From: Lachnospiraceae bacterium
GTDB lineage: Bacteria; Bacillota; Clostridia; Lachnospirales; Lachnospiraceae
Assembly: GCA_910575005.1 (NCBI GenBank)
Contig: CAJTCL010000010.1
Location: 97,544-161,543, forward strand
Length of the DNA: 64,000 nt
Direction: 5' to 3'
Positions 42,935 to 52,391 of this stretch are shown in pieces. Below the pieces are notes generated by a model that worked only from the letters and a program-made list of their open reading frames with translations, searched no databases and was not told the origin of the DNA. The first letter of the stretch is position 1, and every line of letters starts with the position of its first letter. Position numbers and translations under genes: made by a program.

Positions 42935-43093
42935 TTACATATTTTGATATAATACAAAATATGAATCATATTCCGTTCCATCATATCCAATTAGTTTTTC
43001 TTTTGAGAATTTAAAACCCAATTTTTTTAATGCCGAAATACGTTCTGTCGCTGATATAATCGCTAATGTCGCAATTATTATCATTCTTAACAT
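42935..43093 (-). pseudogene. C-terminal remnant of a GNAT acetyltransferase
   Basis: A 52-codon frame contains ISATERISALKKLGFKFSKE followed by a short strand and stop, which is the typical last helix and strand of a GNAT N-acetyltransferase (the N-x-x-S-x-x-L-x-x-K-L-G-F pattern with Asn changed to Glu). Everything upstream, including the acetyl-CoA P-loop, is missing. The remnant lies right beside an inverted-repeat structure, so the gene was probably truncated by a rearrangement. Confidence 0.55.
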
Positions 43094-43132
43094 ATAATAG
43101 CCATTCTTATATCTAGGGCAATTTTTATCTCA

Positions 43133-43202
43133 TCGGAGAAGACTCCCACTTCTTTAAGTGGTGAGTAAAACAAACTTGTCTCAGTGGGAGAGGAGTCTCC
43201 GA
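43133..43202. repeat. 70-bp inverted-repeat structure, possible IS200/IS605-type end
   Basis: Outer arms TCGGAGAAGACTCCCACT and AGTGGGAGAGGAGTCTCCGA are imperfect complements. Inside the left half is a perfect hairpin CCACTT-CTTT-AAGTGG (43146-43161). The nested hairpin shape is reminiscent of IS200/IS605 right ends and their TnpB guide-RNA tails, but no transposase is present and the resemblance is from memory. An atypical terminator is the alternative; it lacks a U-run in the minus direction. Confidence 0.4.
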
Positions 43203-43243
43203 TTTTTATATGTAATTCACCAATAAAATTTAATTTGGCACTC

Positions 43244-43846
43244 TTAGTCTGGCTGCTGTCCGTTATGAGCAAGCCACTTACATTCCGTTATTTCCATGTT
43301 GGTAAATATTGCCTTAAAAGATGATTGTTCAGGACTGCAGGCATAAATGCCAAACGCAATTGTCCTGTTACCATTCCACATGTGGCATACACGCATCTGT
43401 TTGAAAATAACACCATCTTCAGAACACTCGATGCAATAGTCATCTTCTCTGCGGCTAAACCTATACCACATTGATTTTATGGAAACATTTATTTCTGTTG
43501 TTGCCCAATCCGAATAACCATTATTTGTAACAACACTTCCAAGATGCTGAACTCTTTCATTTTCATATTCTATCGAACCTTTCAGCCAATTTTCACTGTC
43601 GAGATACATGACAATTCCGCATTGGTCAAATCTGTGCTTACTTTCAAATTCTGTTTTCACTGTAAAAGAAAAAAATCTTTCATCTGTTTCCATCTGCAAA
43701 ACAGGCGCATTGTCATTTCTAAAATGATAGTATGTTCTCTGCCACAAATCTGTGTGAGGATTTGTTGTGATTTCAATTTTATCATTGGCTAAACTGTAAT
43801 CTGCAGGTTGTCTTGTCCATTTTAATTTGTTTATATCAAAATTCAT
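43244..43846 (-). CDS. DUF1349 family (concanavalin-like) protein
   Basis: A 200-residue protein of the DUF1349 family, a beta-sandwich with a concanavalin-like fold. Recognisable features are LKWTRQPADYSL, TNPHTDLWQRTYY, DQCGIVMYLDSENWLKGSIEYE and FGIYACSPEQSSFKA. There is no signal peptide, so it is cytoplasmic, and function is unknown; carbohydrate binding has been suggested for the fold. Ribosome-binding site GGAGGAGG lies just before the ATG. It seems monocistronic. Confidence 0.87.
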   Translation of the reverse strand: MNFDINKLKWTRQPADYSLANDKIEITTNPHTDLWQRTYYHFRNDNAPVLQMETDERFFSFTVKTEFESKHRFDQCGIVMYLDSENWLKGSIEYENERVQHLGSVVTNNGYSDWATTEINVSIKSMWYRFSRREDDYCIECSEDGVIFKQMRVCHMWNGNRTIAFGIYACSPEQSSFKAIFTNMEITECKWLAHNGQQPD

Positions 43847-43959
43847 ATTGCTACCTCCTCCAACTGTAACTTAAAAATAAATCCCTCAAACTTTCCCCAT
43901 TTTAAAGGATATTCTCATTAAAAACTTTATGATTCATCTAAATTATCTATATTGATTTT

Positions 43960-45132
43960 TCATACACAGAGCCATTCTACCCTCTGCGCTTCCCGCATTT
44001 CTGGCAGTTCCAGATCTTTGAGCATTTTCTCAATTGCCGTCTGAGGAACCTCATTTTTTCGACTAATATTGCGCGTCTGCTCTGTTTCCCAATCTGTTTC
44101 CAGAAATACAATCTTCACAGAGGCATGATACTGCTCAAATAATTGAATCTGTTTTCTGCGTATCATGGAGGTAGTATTGGTGGCATTCCAGACAAAAGGC
44201 TGATGATTTCTCAAAAATTCTTTGGCTCTTTGTCTCGCCTCATTGATCACTTTTCCCTGCGGTTGTGTTGGTAATATACCAAGTTCTGTTCGGATCTGAT
44301 CGAGTGAAACCATCGGTAAACCGGAATGATGCTGCTCTAACCAGGTGTCTTTGCCTGTTCCCGGCAATCCAGATATCAGAATGACCTCTCCCCAGGTGTC
44401 ATCATATAAATCTTGCTCACGCCAGACATTTTTTCCAGATAAATAAGCATGTTCCGTATTTAATGATGGAAACTTGTAGGCAGATTTTAAGACACCAAGT
44501 TCATCTGCTGATAAGAAACATAGCTCCATCATTTCCAGTGAATCATTGATATCTTCGTAAATTCGCCCCTTTAGATCTGCCCTCACCAAAATTTTTAACA
44601 GTGTTAAAGAAAAATCAGGAATCAATTTTCCCTGGGCAGCTATTGAGATCAGACGCCTTTCTGGATCTTTTTGATCTAAAATATGAATAGGTACCGAATG
44701 ATTGCGTATCAAGGTGCAAATACATTCCCTCATATTTTGCAGTTTTTTCGTACCACAGACTGCAAAATATTTCCACAATAATTCTCTCGCCATTTTAGAG
44801 CCAACCAGCGTATGATTTGGTGAAACCCAAGCCCCATCTCCCCAGCGAGTGCAGGGAATTTTACCGATATCATGAAATAAAGCAGCCAAAAATACAATCT
44901 GTTGCTGGTTCTGTGGCAAGTTACGATATTCTTCTTCTGTAACCAACTCCTCACATACCATTTTCGTATGTGTCCAGACATCACCTTCTCCATGCCAGAG
45001 TGGATTCTGTTTGGTCTGTTTCATAGTAAGGATATAGGGCTTAAGTGGCGTATCCGCAAGGATTTTCCAATGGATTTCCCAGGCAGGCGCACAAGGAATC
45101 GCCTGTTTTAGCCTGTTCCAATTTTCATTCAT
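43960..45132 (-). CDS. HD-Pnk type RNA end-healing enzyme (HD phosphoesterase plus polynucleotide kinase)
   Basis: A 390-residue two-domain protein. The N-terminal half is an HD phosphohydrolase (His55, His87-Asp88 in LFHDIGK, His107). The C-terminal half is a P-loop kinase with LISGLPGTGKDTW (Lys261) and SLDQIRTEL (Asp278, probable base), plus an Arg-rich lid. The same fusion, HD 2',3'-phosphoesterase and 5'-OH polynucleotide kinase, is known from Runella, where it pairs with an RNA ligase. Here the RNA ligase gene is 18 bases upstream, so together they would heal and seal broken RNA. Function is by domain order and neighbour. Confidence 0.82.
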   Translation of the reverse strand: MNENWNRLKQAIPCAPAWEIHWKILADTPLKPYILTMKQTKQNPLWHGEGDVWTHTKMVCEELVTEEEYRNLPQNQQQIVFLAALFHDIGKIPCTRWGDGAWVSPNHTLVGSKMARELLWKYFAVCGTKKLQNMRECICTLIRNHSVPIHILDQKDPERRLISIAAQGKLIPDFSLTLLKILVRADLKGRIYEDINDSLEMMELCFLSADELGVLKSAYKFPSLNTEHAYLSGKNVWREQDLYDDTWGEVILISGLPGTGKDTWLEQHHSGLPMVSLDQIRTELGILPTQPQGKVINEARQRAKEFLRNHQPFVWNATNTTSMIRRKQIQLFEQYHASVKIVFLETDWETEQTRNISRKNEVPQTAIEKMLKDLELPEMREAQRVEWLCV

Positions 45133-45150
45133 CTATTACACCTCATTCTT

Positions 45151-45948
45151 TTACAGTGGAAGAAATAAGTTTTCCATTGGTACTGCCAGACCATTTGGAA
45201 TAATGGGACGGTCAATCCAATGTGTTCCAGATTGTGCAATTGTCTGTGCAAAGGAAACCCTCACATATTTCAGGCGGCCGACAGTACAGCCATTTTCTTC
45301 TATTTTAATGTATAACCCCTCCATTGTAGTGGATGGATCAGTCTCCGCACAGCGCTGTTGGGCATCTTGACCATTTTTTTGACAATATGCTCGCAGACGT
45401 TCGATATGTCCTTCGCGAATATAGTTCGATTCTCCCAGATAAGATAGTATCTGCTCTGTGTTCTCAAATACCCCTTGTGCCAGTACAGGTACAGAACATA
45501 TTGGCATCTGTGCCGTTAATTTTCTGCGTGAAGGCGTGTCCAGAAATACTTCTCTCTCTCGGTCAAAAATATCAAACTCCATAAAATAGGCAGGTAAAGC
45601 ATCATAATAGACACTGTGTTTGGCATACATCCATTCTCCATACATAATATATCTTGTTCCAAGAACGTCAAAAAAGTTGTCCATATGCACATTTGCCCAC
45701 TGCTTCAACAAGTTAAAATGGCGTTCCCGATAACCGCCAGTCAGATAATGGCCGCGGCTCTGCAGCAGTAATTCTCCCTCTTCACTAAAAGAGATCGCCG
45801 AATTAGCTCCATCTATTTTTTCTTCAATCACCAGATATTTATCCTTTAGATCAGAAAAAGGAATTTGAGATAAATCCTCGTCACCTGGCTGAAGTCGCGA
45901 GCCTTCCAAGTGCGGTGTGCGTGGATATTTTTTCAAATCATAATCCAT
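45151..45948 (-). CDS. Rnl2-family RNA ligase
   Basis: A 265-residue nucleotidyltransferase ligase. Motif I is EEKIDGANS with the adenylated Lys44, motif III region GEWMYAKHS (Glu105) and EFDIFD (Glu124), motif IV MEGLYIKIE (Glu210) and motif V GRLKYVR (Lys227). The order and spacing match T4 Rnl2-like ligases, without a clear C-terminal extra domain. It forms an operon with the HD-kinase downstream. It joins 3'-OH and 5'-phosphate RNA ends, which the partner would make. Confidence 0.85.
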   Translation of the reverse strand: MDYDLKKYPRTPHLEGSRLQPGDEDLSQIPFSDLKDKYLVIEEKIDGANSAISFSEEGELLLQSRGHYLTGGYRERHFNLLKQWANVHMDNFFDVLGTRYIMYGEWMYAKHSVYYDALPAYFMEFDIFDREREVFLDTPSRRKLTAQMPICSVPVLAQGVFENTEQILSYLGESNYIREGHIERLRAYCQKNGQDAQQRCAETDPSTTMEGLYIKIEENGCTVGRLKYVRVSFAQTIAQSGTHWIDRPIIPNGLAVPMENLFLPL

Positions 45949-46143
45949 AATATATCACTCTCTTTCTATATCTATAAGTCACCATATAAGACAAGAATAA
46001 CTATTCAACCTAGGAATAGTTTTGGTCACCCACATAATAAATTACGCAATAATTCTTTTAAGATTATCTTAACATGAAAATAGAACCCCTTCAAGATTTA
46101 TTGATGAAACTGCCTTTGGGGATGATTCTATTGTATTGATATG

Positions 46144-46180
46144 AAAAATGGCCTTCCACTCTGCATGGAAAGCCATTTTT
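46144..46180 (-). terminator. Terminator after the rhamnosidase gene
   Basis: A stem AAAAATGGC(C)TTCCA with its complement around a short loop, followed by TTTTTCATAT in the minus direction and TTTTTATAT in the plus direction. It ends the minus-strand rhamnosidase transcript about 45 bases after the stop codon. Confidence 0.8.
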
Positions 46181-46223
46181 ATATGAGGCATATTCACAAA
46201 TACTATAAATATTACATCTGTTT

Positions 46224-49200
46224 TTACTTTATAATTTTTATCTTCTTGGTCTTCTTTACATTGGCTGCCTGAACGGTCACTATTACAGTACCAGTCTTTT
46301 TCTTTGCTTTCAGCGTTGCAGTCTGTCCTTTCGCTTTGATTGTTGCCATTTTTTTATTGTTCACTGACCATTTTATTTTACCCTTGATATTTTTTATTGA
46401 TACGCTCAGCTTAACAGATTTTCCTCTTTTCACTGTGGAGGCACCTGAAATTTGAATAGAAGGCTTTTTGACTGTAATTTTACATTTCACTTTTGCTTTT
46501 TTATTTGATTTGCTTGTGATGGTAATATAGGCTTTGCCCTGTTTTAATGCAGTTACCTTTCCAGAATTATCTATTTTCACCACCTTGCGATTGCTTGAGT
46601 GAAATGTCACCTGTTTATTGGTAGCATTTACTGGCACAGTAGTTGGCATCAAACGGAATGTCTCACCAACAGATAATGGCTTCGGTTTCTTCTTCAGCTT
46701 CAGACTCTTGACGGGAATTATCACATTAACCGGCTTCTTAACCGTAATTTGGCATGTGGCTGAAATCTGAGGATTCTCTTTGCTGGCAGCCGTAATCTTA
46801 ACAATTCCCTCTTTCTTTGCGGTTACTTTGCCAGAAGCATCCACTTGTGCAATACTGTTATCTGCAGAAGTATATTGTATTTCTTTATTTTGTGCATTTT
46901 CCGGCAATACGGTTGCTGTCAACTGTAAATTTTCCCCTACAGACAACACTTTTTTTGTAGGGCTTAACATTATGCTTTCTACAACAGAATTATCTTCTGT
47001 ATCAGTGTTTTTGACCGTCACCTGACAAGTATCTTTGATTTTTGGATTTTCTTTACTGGCTACTGTAATTATTGTCTTGCCCACCTTTTTGGCTGTGATC
47101 TTACCAGAATCATTTACCTCTGCGATGCTTTCGTCTGTAGAAGTATAGATCAGATCTTTATTTTTGGCATTTACAGGCAGTACTCTGGTTTTCAGCCGAT
47201 ATGTCTTGCCAAGGAAAATCACTTTCTTAGCCGGATTTACAGTCAAACTTGTAACAGGAATAGGGTTTGGATCTTCCGGCTGATCTCCTGGATCCCCTGG
47301 TTTATCTCCTGGATCCTCATCCCCGCCGCTATACGCTCCTTGATAACCTTCCCCAATAGAAACTTCCAGCTTTTCGCGACCTATTTTAAAATCATATCCG
47401 CCTGAGGGCAGTGAAAACTTTGCACAGTTGACGCCATTGTGTAATTCCATTCCCTGGTATTTGGCACCTGTCGGCAATTTTGTGCTGACGACCAGCTCTT
47501 GTTCCACTGGAAGGTATAAAGTGGCTGAAGTATTGGCTGGAATCTCAGTATGGTATGTGGTCAGCTTCTGCCCGTCGCTCTGCCATGCAGATTGAATAGT
47601 TCCATAGTAAGAATCATAACTGCAGTCTGCTGTCCGAATACGTTCCTGATTATTGTATTTCTTACCAGTATCTGGAATTGGCTGCAGAATAATATGCTGA
47701 AAACCTGGATGTTCTACATCCGCACATATTCCCGCCATATAACGATACATCCATTCCAGCACAGAACCATATGCATAATGGTTAAAGGAATTCATCTCAC
47801 TATGACCAAATCCAGTTCCAGGGGTATAAGAATTCCAACGCTCCCATACCGTGGTGGCACCTGCAAGAACCTCAAATAACCAGGATGGCTGTTCTTCCTG
47901 TAATAGAAGATCATAGGAGACATCTGCATGGCCAACCTCAGACAATACCGGTGCAATCACATTGGAACCAAGGAATCCCACTGCTAGTGTATTCTTTCCA
48001 TAACCAGCACGCACACTGTCTGTGGCAGGGTTTTCATTTTTGATATTTTCAACTAACAAGGTTTCTGCCGCCTGTCGCATCTGCTCACTGTCATAAAAAC
48101 CGAGTTTTAACATCCAAATCAGAGAAGTCTGAGAATTATTTTCCCATACCCCCTCTTTGCCAGAGCCATTCTGAAATTGTAGGTTGCGATTCCCCTCCTT
48201 GGATTTTATGACCAGATTTCCATTTTCAAAAGTAACATGTGTTTTCAGAAATGTTTCTTTAATAGCATCAAATTTCTGACTGTATTCTTCGGCCTTTTGG
48301 GTGTCGCCAATGATATTTGCTATTTTTGACATAATCTGATGCATATAACCATAATAGTAATCATTGACAACTTCCACACTAGTTCCCTGGAAAGACAGCC
48401 AGTCTCCATAGTTCATAGAACCCTCAGCAGGCGCCTGATTTGTCCCACGCTCCCTGCTCTTCATATAGTCCATATAATGTACTAAAGTTTCCCAATTATT
48501 CTTAAGAAACGAGGCATCTCCAGTCTGCTGATATAATACCCAGGGCACAATGATTAAAACGTCGCTCCAGCCAGCCGCCCAGCCCTGGAAAAATCCATTA
48601 ATATTGTCCGCCACACCTGGCACATATCCTTTAATCCATGTATTTTCATTATAAATCTTCTGCATCTCATTTAAAAATGCCGCTGAATCAAAATTATACA
48701 CCGCTGTCTGAGCAAATGCCTGTGTATCGCCACTCCAGGAAAGACGCTCATCTCGCTGATTGCAGTCCGTCGGCGTGGTAAAATAGTTGCTCAATTGTCC
48801 ATAGAGAACATTAGAAAATAATTGATTCACATTTTGATTGTTGGTCTGAATCGAGCCAGTCTGTTTGGTCACAGAGGACAAAGCTTTGGAACACAGGGAA
48901 TAAACTGTGATATCGTCACTCGCTGTTACCTGCACATACTGATAACCAAAATAAGACATACAGGGCTGATAAGTCTCTCTGCCATCACCTGAAAATACAT
49001 AAGTAGCCGCAGAGCGCGCACCTCTAAGGCTCTTCTGATAGATAGAACCTTTGGGACCATCTGCCTGAGTAGCGCCAGTTCCAACAGAACTGCCATCATT
49101 GAGCATTTCTGCAAAATTCAGGGTGGCCTTTGCTCCCTGCTTACCCGAAAATTCAATCTTTGGCACTGCCGACAGATTTTGCCCCATATTTACAATCAAT

Positions 49201-51533
49201 TTCTGCCCCTTTTTCAATTCAATTCCCTCTCCAAAAATATTCTGTCCTGGAGCGGAATCATAAGACGCATCTATTTGAATTTCACCGCCCGCGTAATCGG
49301 AATCTGCTTTTAAGCCCGAATATGTATAGGCAGCTACTGGATATTGGTCAAAATTCTCTGCAAATTTGACTGGAATCGCATTCTGCGCCCGAATTTCTCC
49401 CCCAAAGGTAGTTTCTGACATCTCTGTATTTTCGTAAAGCGTGGCATTGCGCACAATTCCCTGGTCAAAATCTGCCAGAATTGTATTCCAATTGATACCA
49501 TCTTCTGACACCTCTATGGTATATACCTTAGGATAATTGGCACAGACGCCATAGGAAATAGATTCTTTGGCCACTCTTGGGTAAAATTTAATCCCTGACA
49601 ATTGGACTGCCTGAGGAAAATCAAATTGAATCGTCACTGGCTTCTGTGGTTTGCCAAATTGTTCATCCTTTCCAAAAATATCGGTGGAATATCCGCGATC
49701 CTCTGAAATTCCATAATCCCCATCGGTCAAATTTGCAGCGTTCCACTGTGCAATACCACTCAAAGTATTGTCACTGACAGTTGGAGTAATGCCAGAAGAA
49801 ATATTGACTTCTCCGTCCAAAAGCTCCATCTCCATAATCTGCATACGATTCTCATGATCTTCTGCCACTGCTGGTCCAGTCTCAGAGACGGAAATTTTCA
49901 CATGCTTTGCCGATACTTTGTCAAACTCTGTGCCAATACTAAATGCTGTCACCTCTGGATGAAGGCGATAGTTTCGCAAATTTTCCACAAAATACGCATT
50001 CGCCTCTGTCTGTGCAGTCCAATCAGCCGTGGTGACAGTCTCAGCCGCTCCTTCGCCGCCGCTTAGATTTACAGTTGTCCATGCTGTCCCATCCTCTGAT
50101 ACCTGCAGACAGTATTTTTTCGGATAATTTGCACACTGATAGCCAGAAATGGATTCCACGCTTGTCCTGGGATAGAGCCGCAAGCCTGTCAATGATGCTG
50201 TTTCTTTCAATTGGAAAGTCATGCTGATTGGCTCACTAAGGACAAAAGATTCCTGTCCCCGTCCCAACACGGTTGAAGTATAGCCGTTATCTGTATCATT
50301 TCCCAAATCTCCATCGGTCAGATGCTCTGGTTTCCATTGCCCATTGGGAGACCAGTTATTTGAAATCTGTGGTACAATTCCTGCCGCAACATTCTTCCCC
50401 TCTGCATCAAGTAATTCAAGCTCCATAATCTGCAACAGGTTTTCCTTGTTATTATCGGCAGGACCTGTCTCTTTTACCAAGATTCTGGCATAAGCAGCCT
50501 GTTTTGGGTCAAAACTATTTTGAATACAGGTGCCGCGATCTGGATCTTCCTCCACATTCACTGCATTGACCCATTTACTGTCATCATATCCTGGCTGTGC
50601 AAAACCACTAATCTCTTTTTCAAATATGGCATTATAATCTTCTCCATAATAAATACCATTTTTAGTGATGCCACCCTCCAAAGTTCCCTTCCAATCTCTG
50701 CTGTTCGTCTGAATATTTTGTACTGTGCCGTCACTGTAAATCACCCTAAGCAATGCTTTCACAGCCGGCCTTGAAGTGGTGTTGGCCATGCCATTTTTCC
50801 AGCCGGTTCCAGCCTTGACAGCGACAACTGCAGTCTGCTGCCCTTCCAGAAACGAAGTGACGTCATAAGTCTGATATCCCAGGCTGATATCTACATTTCC
50901 ATAACCTGGATTTAGATGATGATTAATGATATTTCCATTTTCATCATATTCTCCAACACGATTACCATTGACATAGGCCTCATAAACCCCCAAAGCTGTT
51001 ATGTACAATCTTGCTTTACTGATTTCCTTTGATGTAAGCTGCTGCTCAGTACGAAACACGGGAGCGGTAGGACTGGCATTTAAACGAATAAACGCTGCAT
51101 CTTTCCATTCTTGTTGATGAGACACACCCGTCTCAAAACTGGCATGTTCTGTAAATGTTTCCCCCTTATCATCCCAAACAGTGACAGACCACTGATACTG
51201 TGTTCCTTCCTTTAGTTGTGCTTCACATACAATGCCAGTAGAGTTTTTGCTCTCCATCTTACCGCTGTCCCAGACTGTCTGTTCTCCTTCTGCGACCAAA
51301 ATCTGATATGCCGTCTGTTTGGCGCCAATCCGACTGGATTTCATCTTCCACGCAAAATGAACGGAATCCTCCTCAATCCCAATGGGATTTGTCAGATATT
51401 CTGTGGTCAGTCCATAAATTTGTATCTGCTCTTCTGCTTTTCTGGATATTTGTGCAGATACTGGGATAGAACTAAAAGCAAGACAGGCTGACAACATTAA
51501 GGCTGTTGCTTTTTTCCTAAAAATCTGTTTCAT
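46224..51533 (-). CDS. Secreted GH78 alpha-L-rhamnosidase with discoidin-like and Ig-like domains
   Basis: A 1769-residue exported enzyme that should release terminal rhamnose from plant or host glycans. A Sec signal (1 to about 27) is followed by the GH78 N-terminal fibronectin-like region. Two similar F5/8-type (discoidin/CBM32-like) domains are inserted at about 345-490 and 543-685 (QIMELELLD, HLTDGD / NLTDGD, LRLYPR / IKFYPR). The (alpha/alpha)6 catalytic domain has TPTDCNQRDERLSWSGD near 925 and TTVWERWNSY near 1229, positions of the catalytic acids. The C-terminus has three Big_2 domains (about 1424, 1516 and 1606) plus a fourth Ig-like segment. There is no sortase or SLH motif. AAGGAGG precedes the ATG. 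A TATAAT (51572-51577) without a good -35 suggests activation by the neighbouring AraC-type regulator. Confidence 0.9.
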   Translation of the reverse strand: MKQIFRKKATALMLSACLAFSSIPVSAQISRKAEEQIQIYGLTTEYLTNPIGIEEDSVHFAWKMKSSRIGAKQTAYQILVAEGEQTVWDSGKMESKNSTGIVCEAQLKEGTQYQWSVTVWDDKGETFTEHASFETGVSHQQEWKDAAFIRLNASPTAPVFRTEQQLTSKEISKARLYITALGVYEAYVNGNRVGEYDENGNIINHHLNPGYGNVDISLGYQTYDVTSFLEGQQTAVVAVKAGTGWKNGMANTTSRPAVKALLRVIYSDGTVQNIQTNSRDWKGTLEGGITKNGIYYGEDYNAIFEKEISGFAQPGYDDSKWVNAVNVEEDPDRGTCIQNSFDPKQAAYARILVKETGPADNNKENLLQIMELELLDAEGKNVAAGIVPQISNNWSPNGQWKPEHLTDGDLGNDTDNGYTSTVLGRGQESFVLSEPISMTFQLKETASLTGLRLYPRTSVESISGYQCANYPKKYCLQVSEDGTAWTTVNLSGGEGAAETVTTADWTAQTEANAYFVENLRNYRLHPEVTAFSIGTEFDKVSAKHVKISVSETGPAVAEDHENRMQIMEMELLDGEVNISSGITPTVSDNTLSGIAQWNAANLTDGDYGISEDRGYSTDIFGKDEQFGKPQKPVTIQFDFPQAVQLSGIKFYPRVAKESISYGVCANYPKVYTIEVSEDGINWNTILADFDQGIVRNATLYENTEMSETTFGGEIRAQNAIPVKFAENFDQYPVAAYTYSGLKADSDYAGGEIQIDASYDSAPGQNIFGEGIELKKGQKLIVNMGQNLSAVPKIEFSGKQGAKATLNFAEMLNDGSSVGTGATQADGPKGSIYQKSLRGARSAATYVFSGDGRETYQPCMSYFGYQYVQVTASDDITVYSLCSKALSSVTKQTGSIQTNNQNVNQLFSNVLYGQLSNYFTTPTDCNQRDERLSWSGDTQAFAQTAVYNFDSAAFLNEMQKIYNENTWIKGYVPGVADNINGFFQGWAAGWSDVLIIVPWVLYQQTGDASFLKNNWETLVHYMDYMKSRERGTNQAPAEGSMNYGDWLSFQGTSVEVVNDYYYGYMHQIMSKIANIIGDTQKAEEYSQKFDAIKETFLKTHVTFENGNLVIKSKEGNRNLQFQNGSGKEGVWENNSQTSLIWMLKLGFYDSEQMRQAAETLLVENIKNENPATDSVRAGYGKNTLAVGFLGSNVIAPVLSEVGHADVSYDLLLQEEQPSWLFEVLAGATTVWERWNSYTPGTGFGHSEMNSFNHYAYGSVLEWMYRYMAGICADVEHPGFQHIILQPIPDTGKKYNNQERIRTADCSYDSYYGTIQSAWQSDGQKLTTYHTEIPANTSATLYLPVEQELVVSTKLPTGAKYQGMELHNGVNCAKFSLPSGGYDFKIGREKLEVSIGEGYQGAYSGGDEDPGDKPGDPGDQPEDPNPIPVTSLTVNPAKKVIFLGKTYRLKTRVLPVNAKNKDLIYTSTDESIAEVNDSGKITAKKVGKTIITVASKENPKIKDTCQVTVKNTDTEDNSVVESIMLSPTKKVLSVGENLQLTATVLPENAQNKEIQYTSADNSIAQVDASGKVTAKKEGIVKITAASKENPQISATCQITVKKPVNVIIPVKSLKLKKKPKPLSVGETFRLMPTTVPVNATNKQVTFHSSNRKVVKIDNSGKVTALKQGKAYITITSKSNKKAKVKCKITVKKPSIQISGASTVKRGKSVKLSVSIKNIKGKIKWSVNNKKMATIKAKGQTATLKAKKKTGTVIVTVQAANVKKTKKIKIIK

Positions 51534-51665
51534 TTCCCTTCCTCCTTGTCTATCATGTATAGTTAAATATAATTATAGAAAAGAAAAAAGGAAAAACATA
51601 TATAAAATATTTTTTATTTTGGTAATTTTTTTGCTTATTTATCACAGATTTTCGGCAAAATCGAT

Positions 51666-52391
51666 CTATATTAGTTCTTTACGATATTTGCTGGGAGAGA
51701 TTCCATGTGTCTCCTTAAAAACCTTGGTAAAATAAAAATAGTCGTGATAGCCTGTCTGCTGTGCAACACTGTCAATCGAAAGCCGACTATCTTTTAATAG
51801 TTCTCTGGCAAACTGCATGCGCTTAGAGGTGATATATTTTGAAAAAGAAACGCCAAGTTCTTTTTTTAATAACGCGCTTAAATAGCCGCTGCTGATTCCA
51901 TATTTCTCTGCAAGCTGCTGTAAAGATATATCTTTCGTATAATTGTTTTGAATCTCTTGCACGATTTCAGAAATTCCGTAATCTCCAATAATAATTTCTT
52001 CTTCTGAGAGTTGTTCTGTTTGAAATTTTTTTGCCAGACGTGAGAGGATATCAAAGAGTTCTTCCTCCTTAATCGGTTTTAAAATATAGTCAAACACTCC
52101 GCTGCGCAGTGCAGTTCTGGCATATTCAAAGTCTGCATAACCGCTAATTAAAACAGTTTGTATATTCAGTTTTTCTTTGGCAATGGTTTGAATCAATTCC
52201 AATCCTGTAAGTCCTGGCATGCGGATATCAGTGAACAGAACTTGTGGCCGCAGCATACGCAATTCCTTGATCGCACTAAGACCATTGTCTGCCTCTCCCA
52301 CCACCCGATAGGGAAGACCTGATTTTTGGATTAATTTTCGCAGCCCCATCAACACCCATCTCTCATCATCTGCTAAATATAGTTCAATCAT
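51666..52391 (-). CDS. AraC-type response regulator (YesN-like)
   Basis: A 241-residue regulator: a CheY receiver domain (Asp pair in LADDERWVL, phospho-acceptor in LFTDIRMPG, Lys in YILKPI) and a C-terminal AraC/XylS double helix-turn-helix (YTKDISLQQLAEKYGISSGYLSALLKK, GYHDYFYFTKVFKETHGISPSKYR). I start at the ATG at 52391, which overlaps the kinase stop and has GAGGAAAA upstream. It is cotranscribed with the kinase and probably activates the rhamnosidase gene 132 bases downstream. Confidence 0.93.
   Translation of the reverse strand: MIELYLADDERWVLMGLRKLIQKSGLPYRVVGEADNGLSAIKELRMLRPQVLFTDIRMPGLTGLELIQTIAKEKLNIQTVLISGYADFEYARTALRSGVFDYILKPIKEEELFDILSRLAKKFQTEQLSEEEIIIGDYGISEIVQEIQNNYTKDISLQQLAEKYGISSGYLSALLKKELGVSFSKYITSKRMQFARELLKDSRLSIDSVAQQTGYHDYFYFTKVFKETHGISPSKYRKELI

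Noticed and set aside
43087..43272. 61-codon minus-strand frame at the end of the DUF1349 gene
   Set aside because: It reads through the inverted-repeat structure in a frame different from the DUF1349 gene and has no ribosome-binding site.
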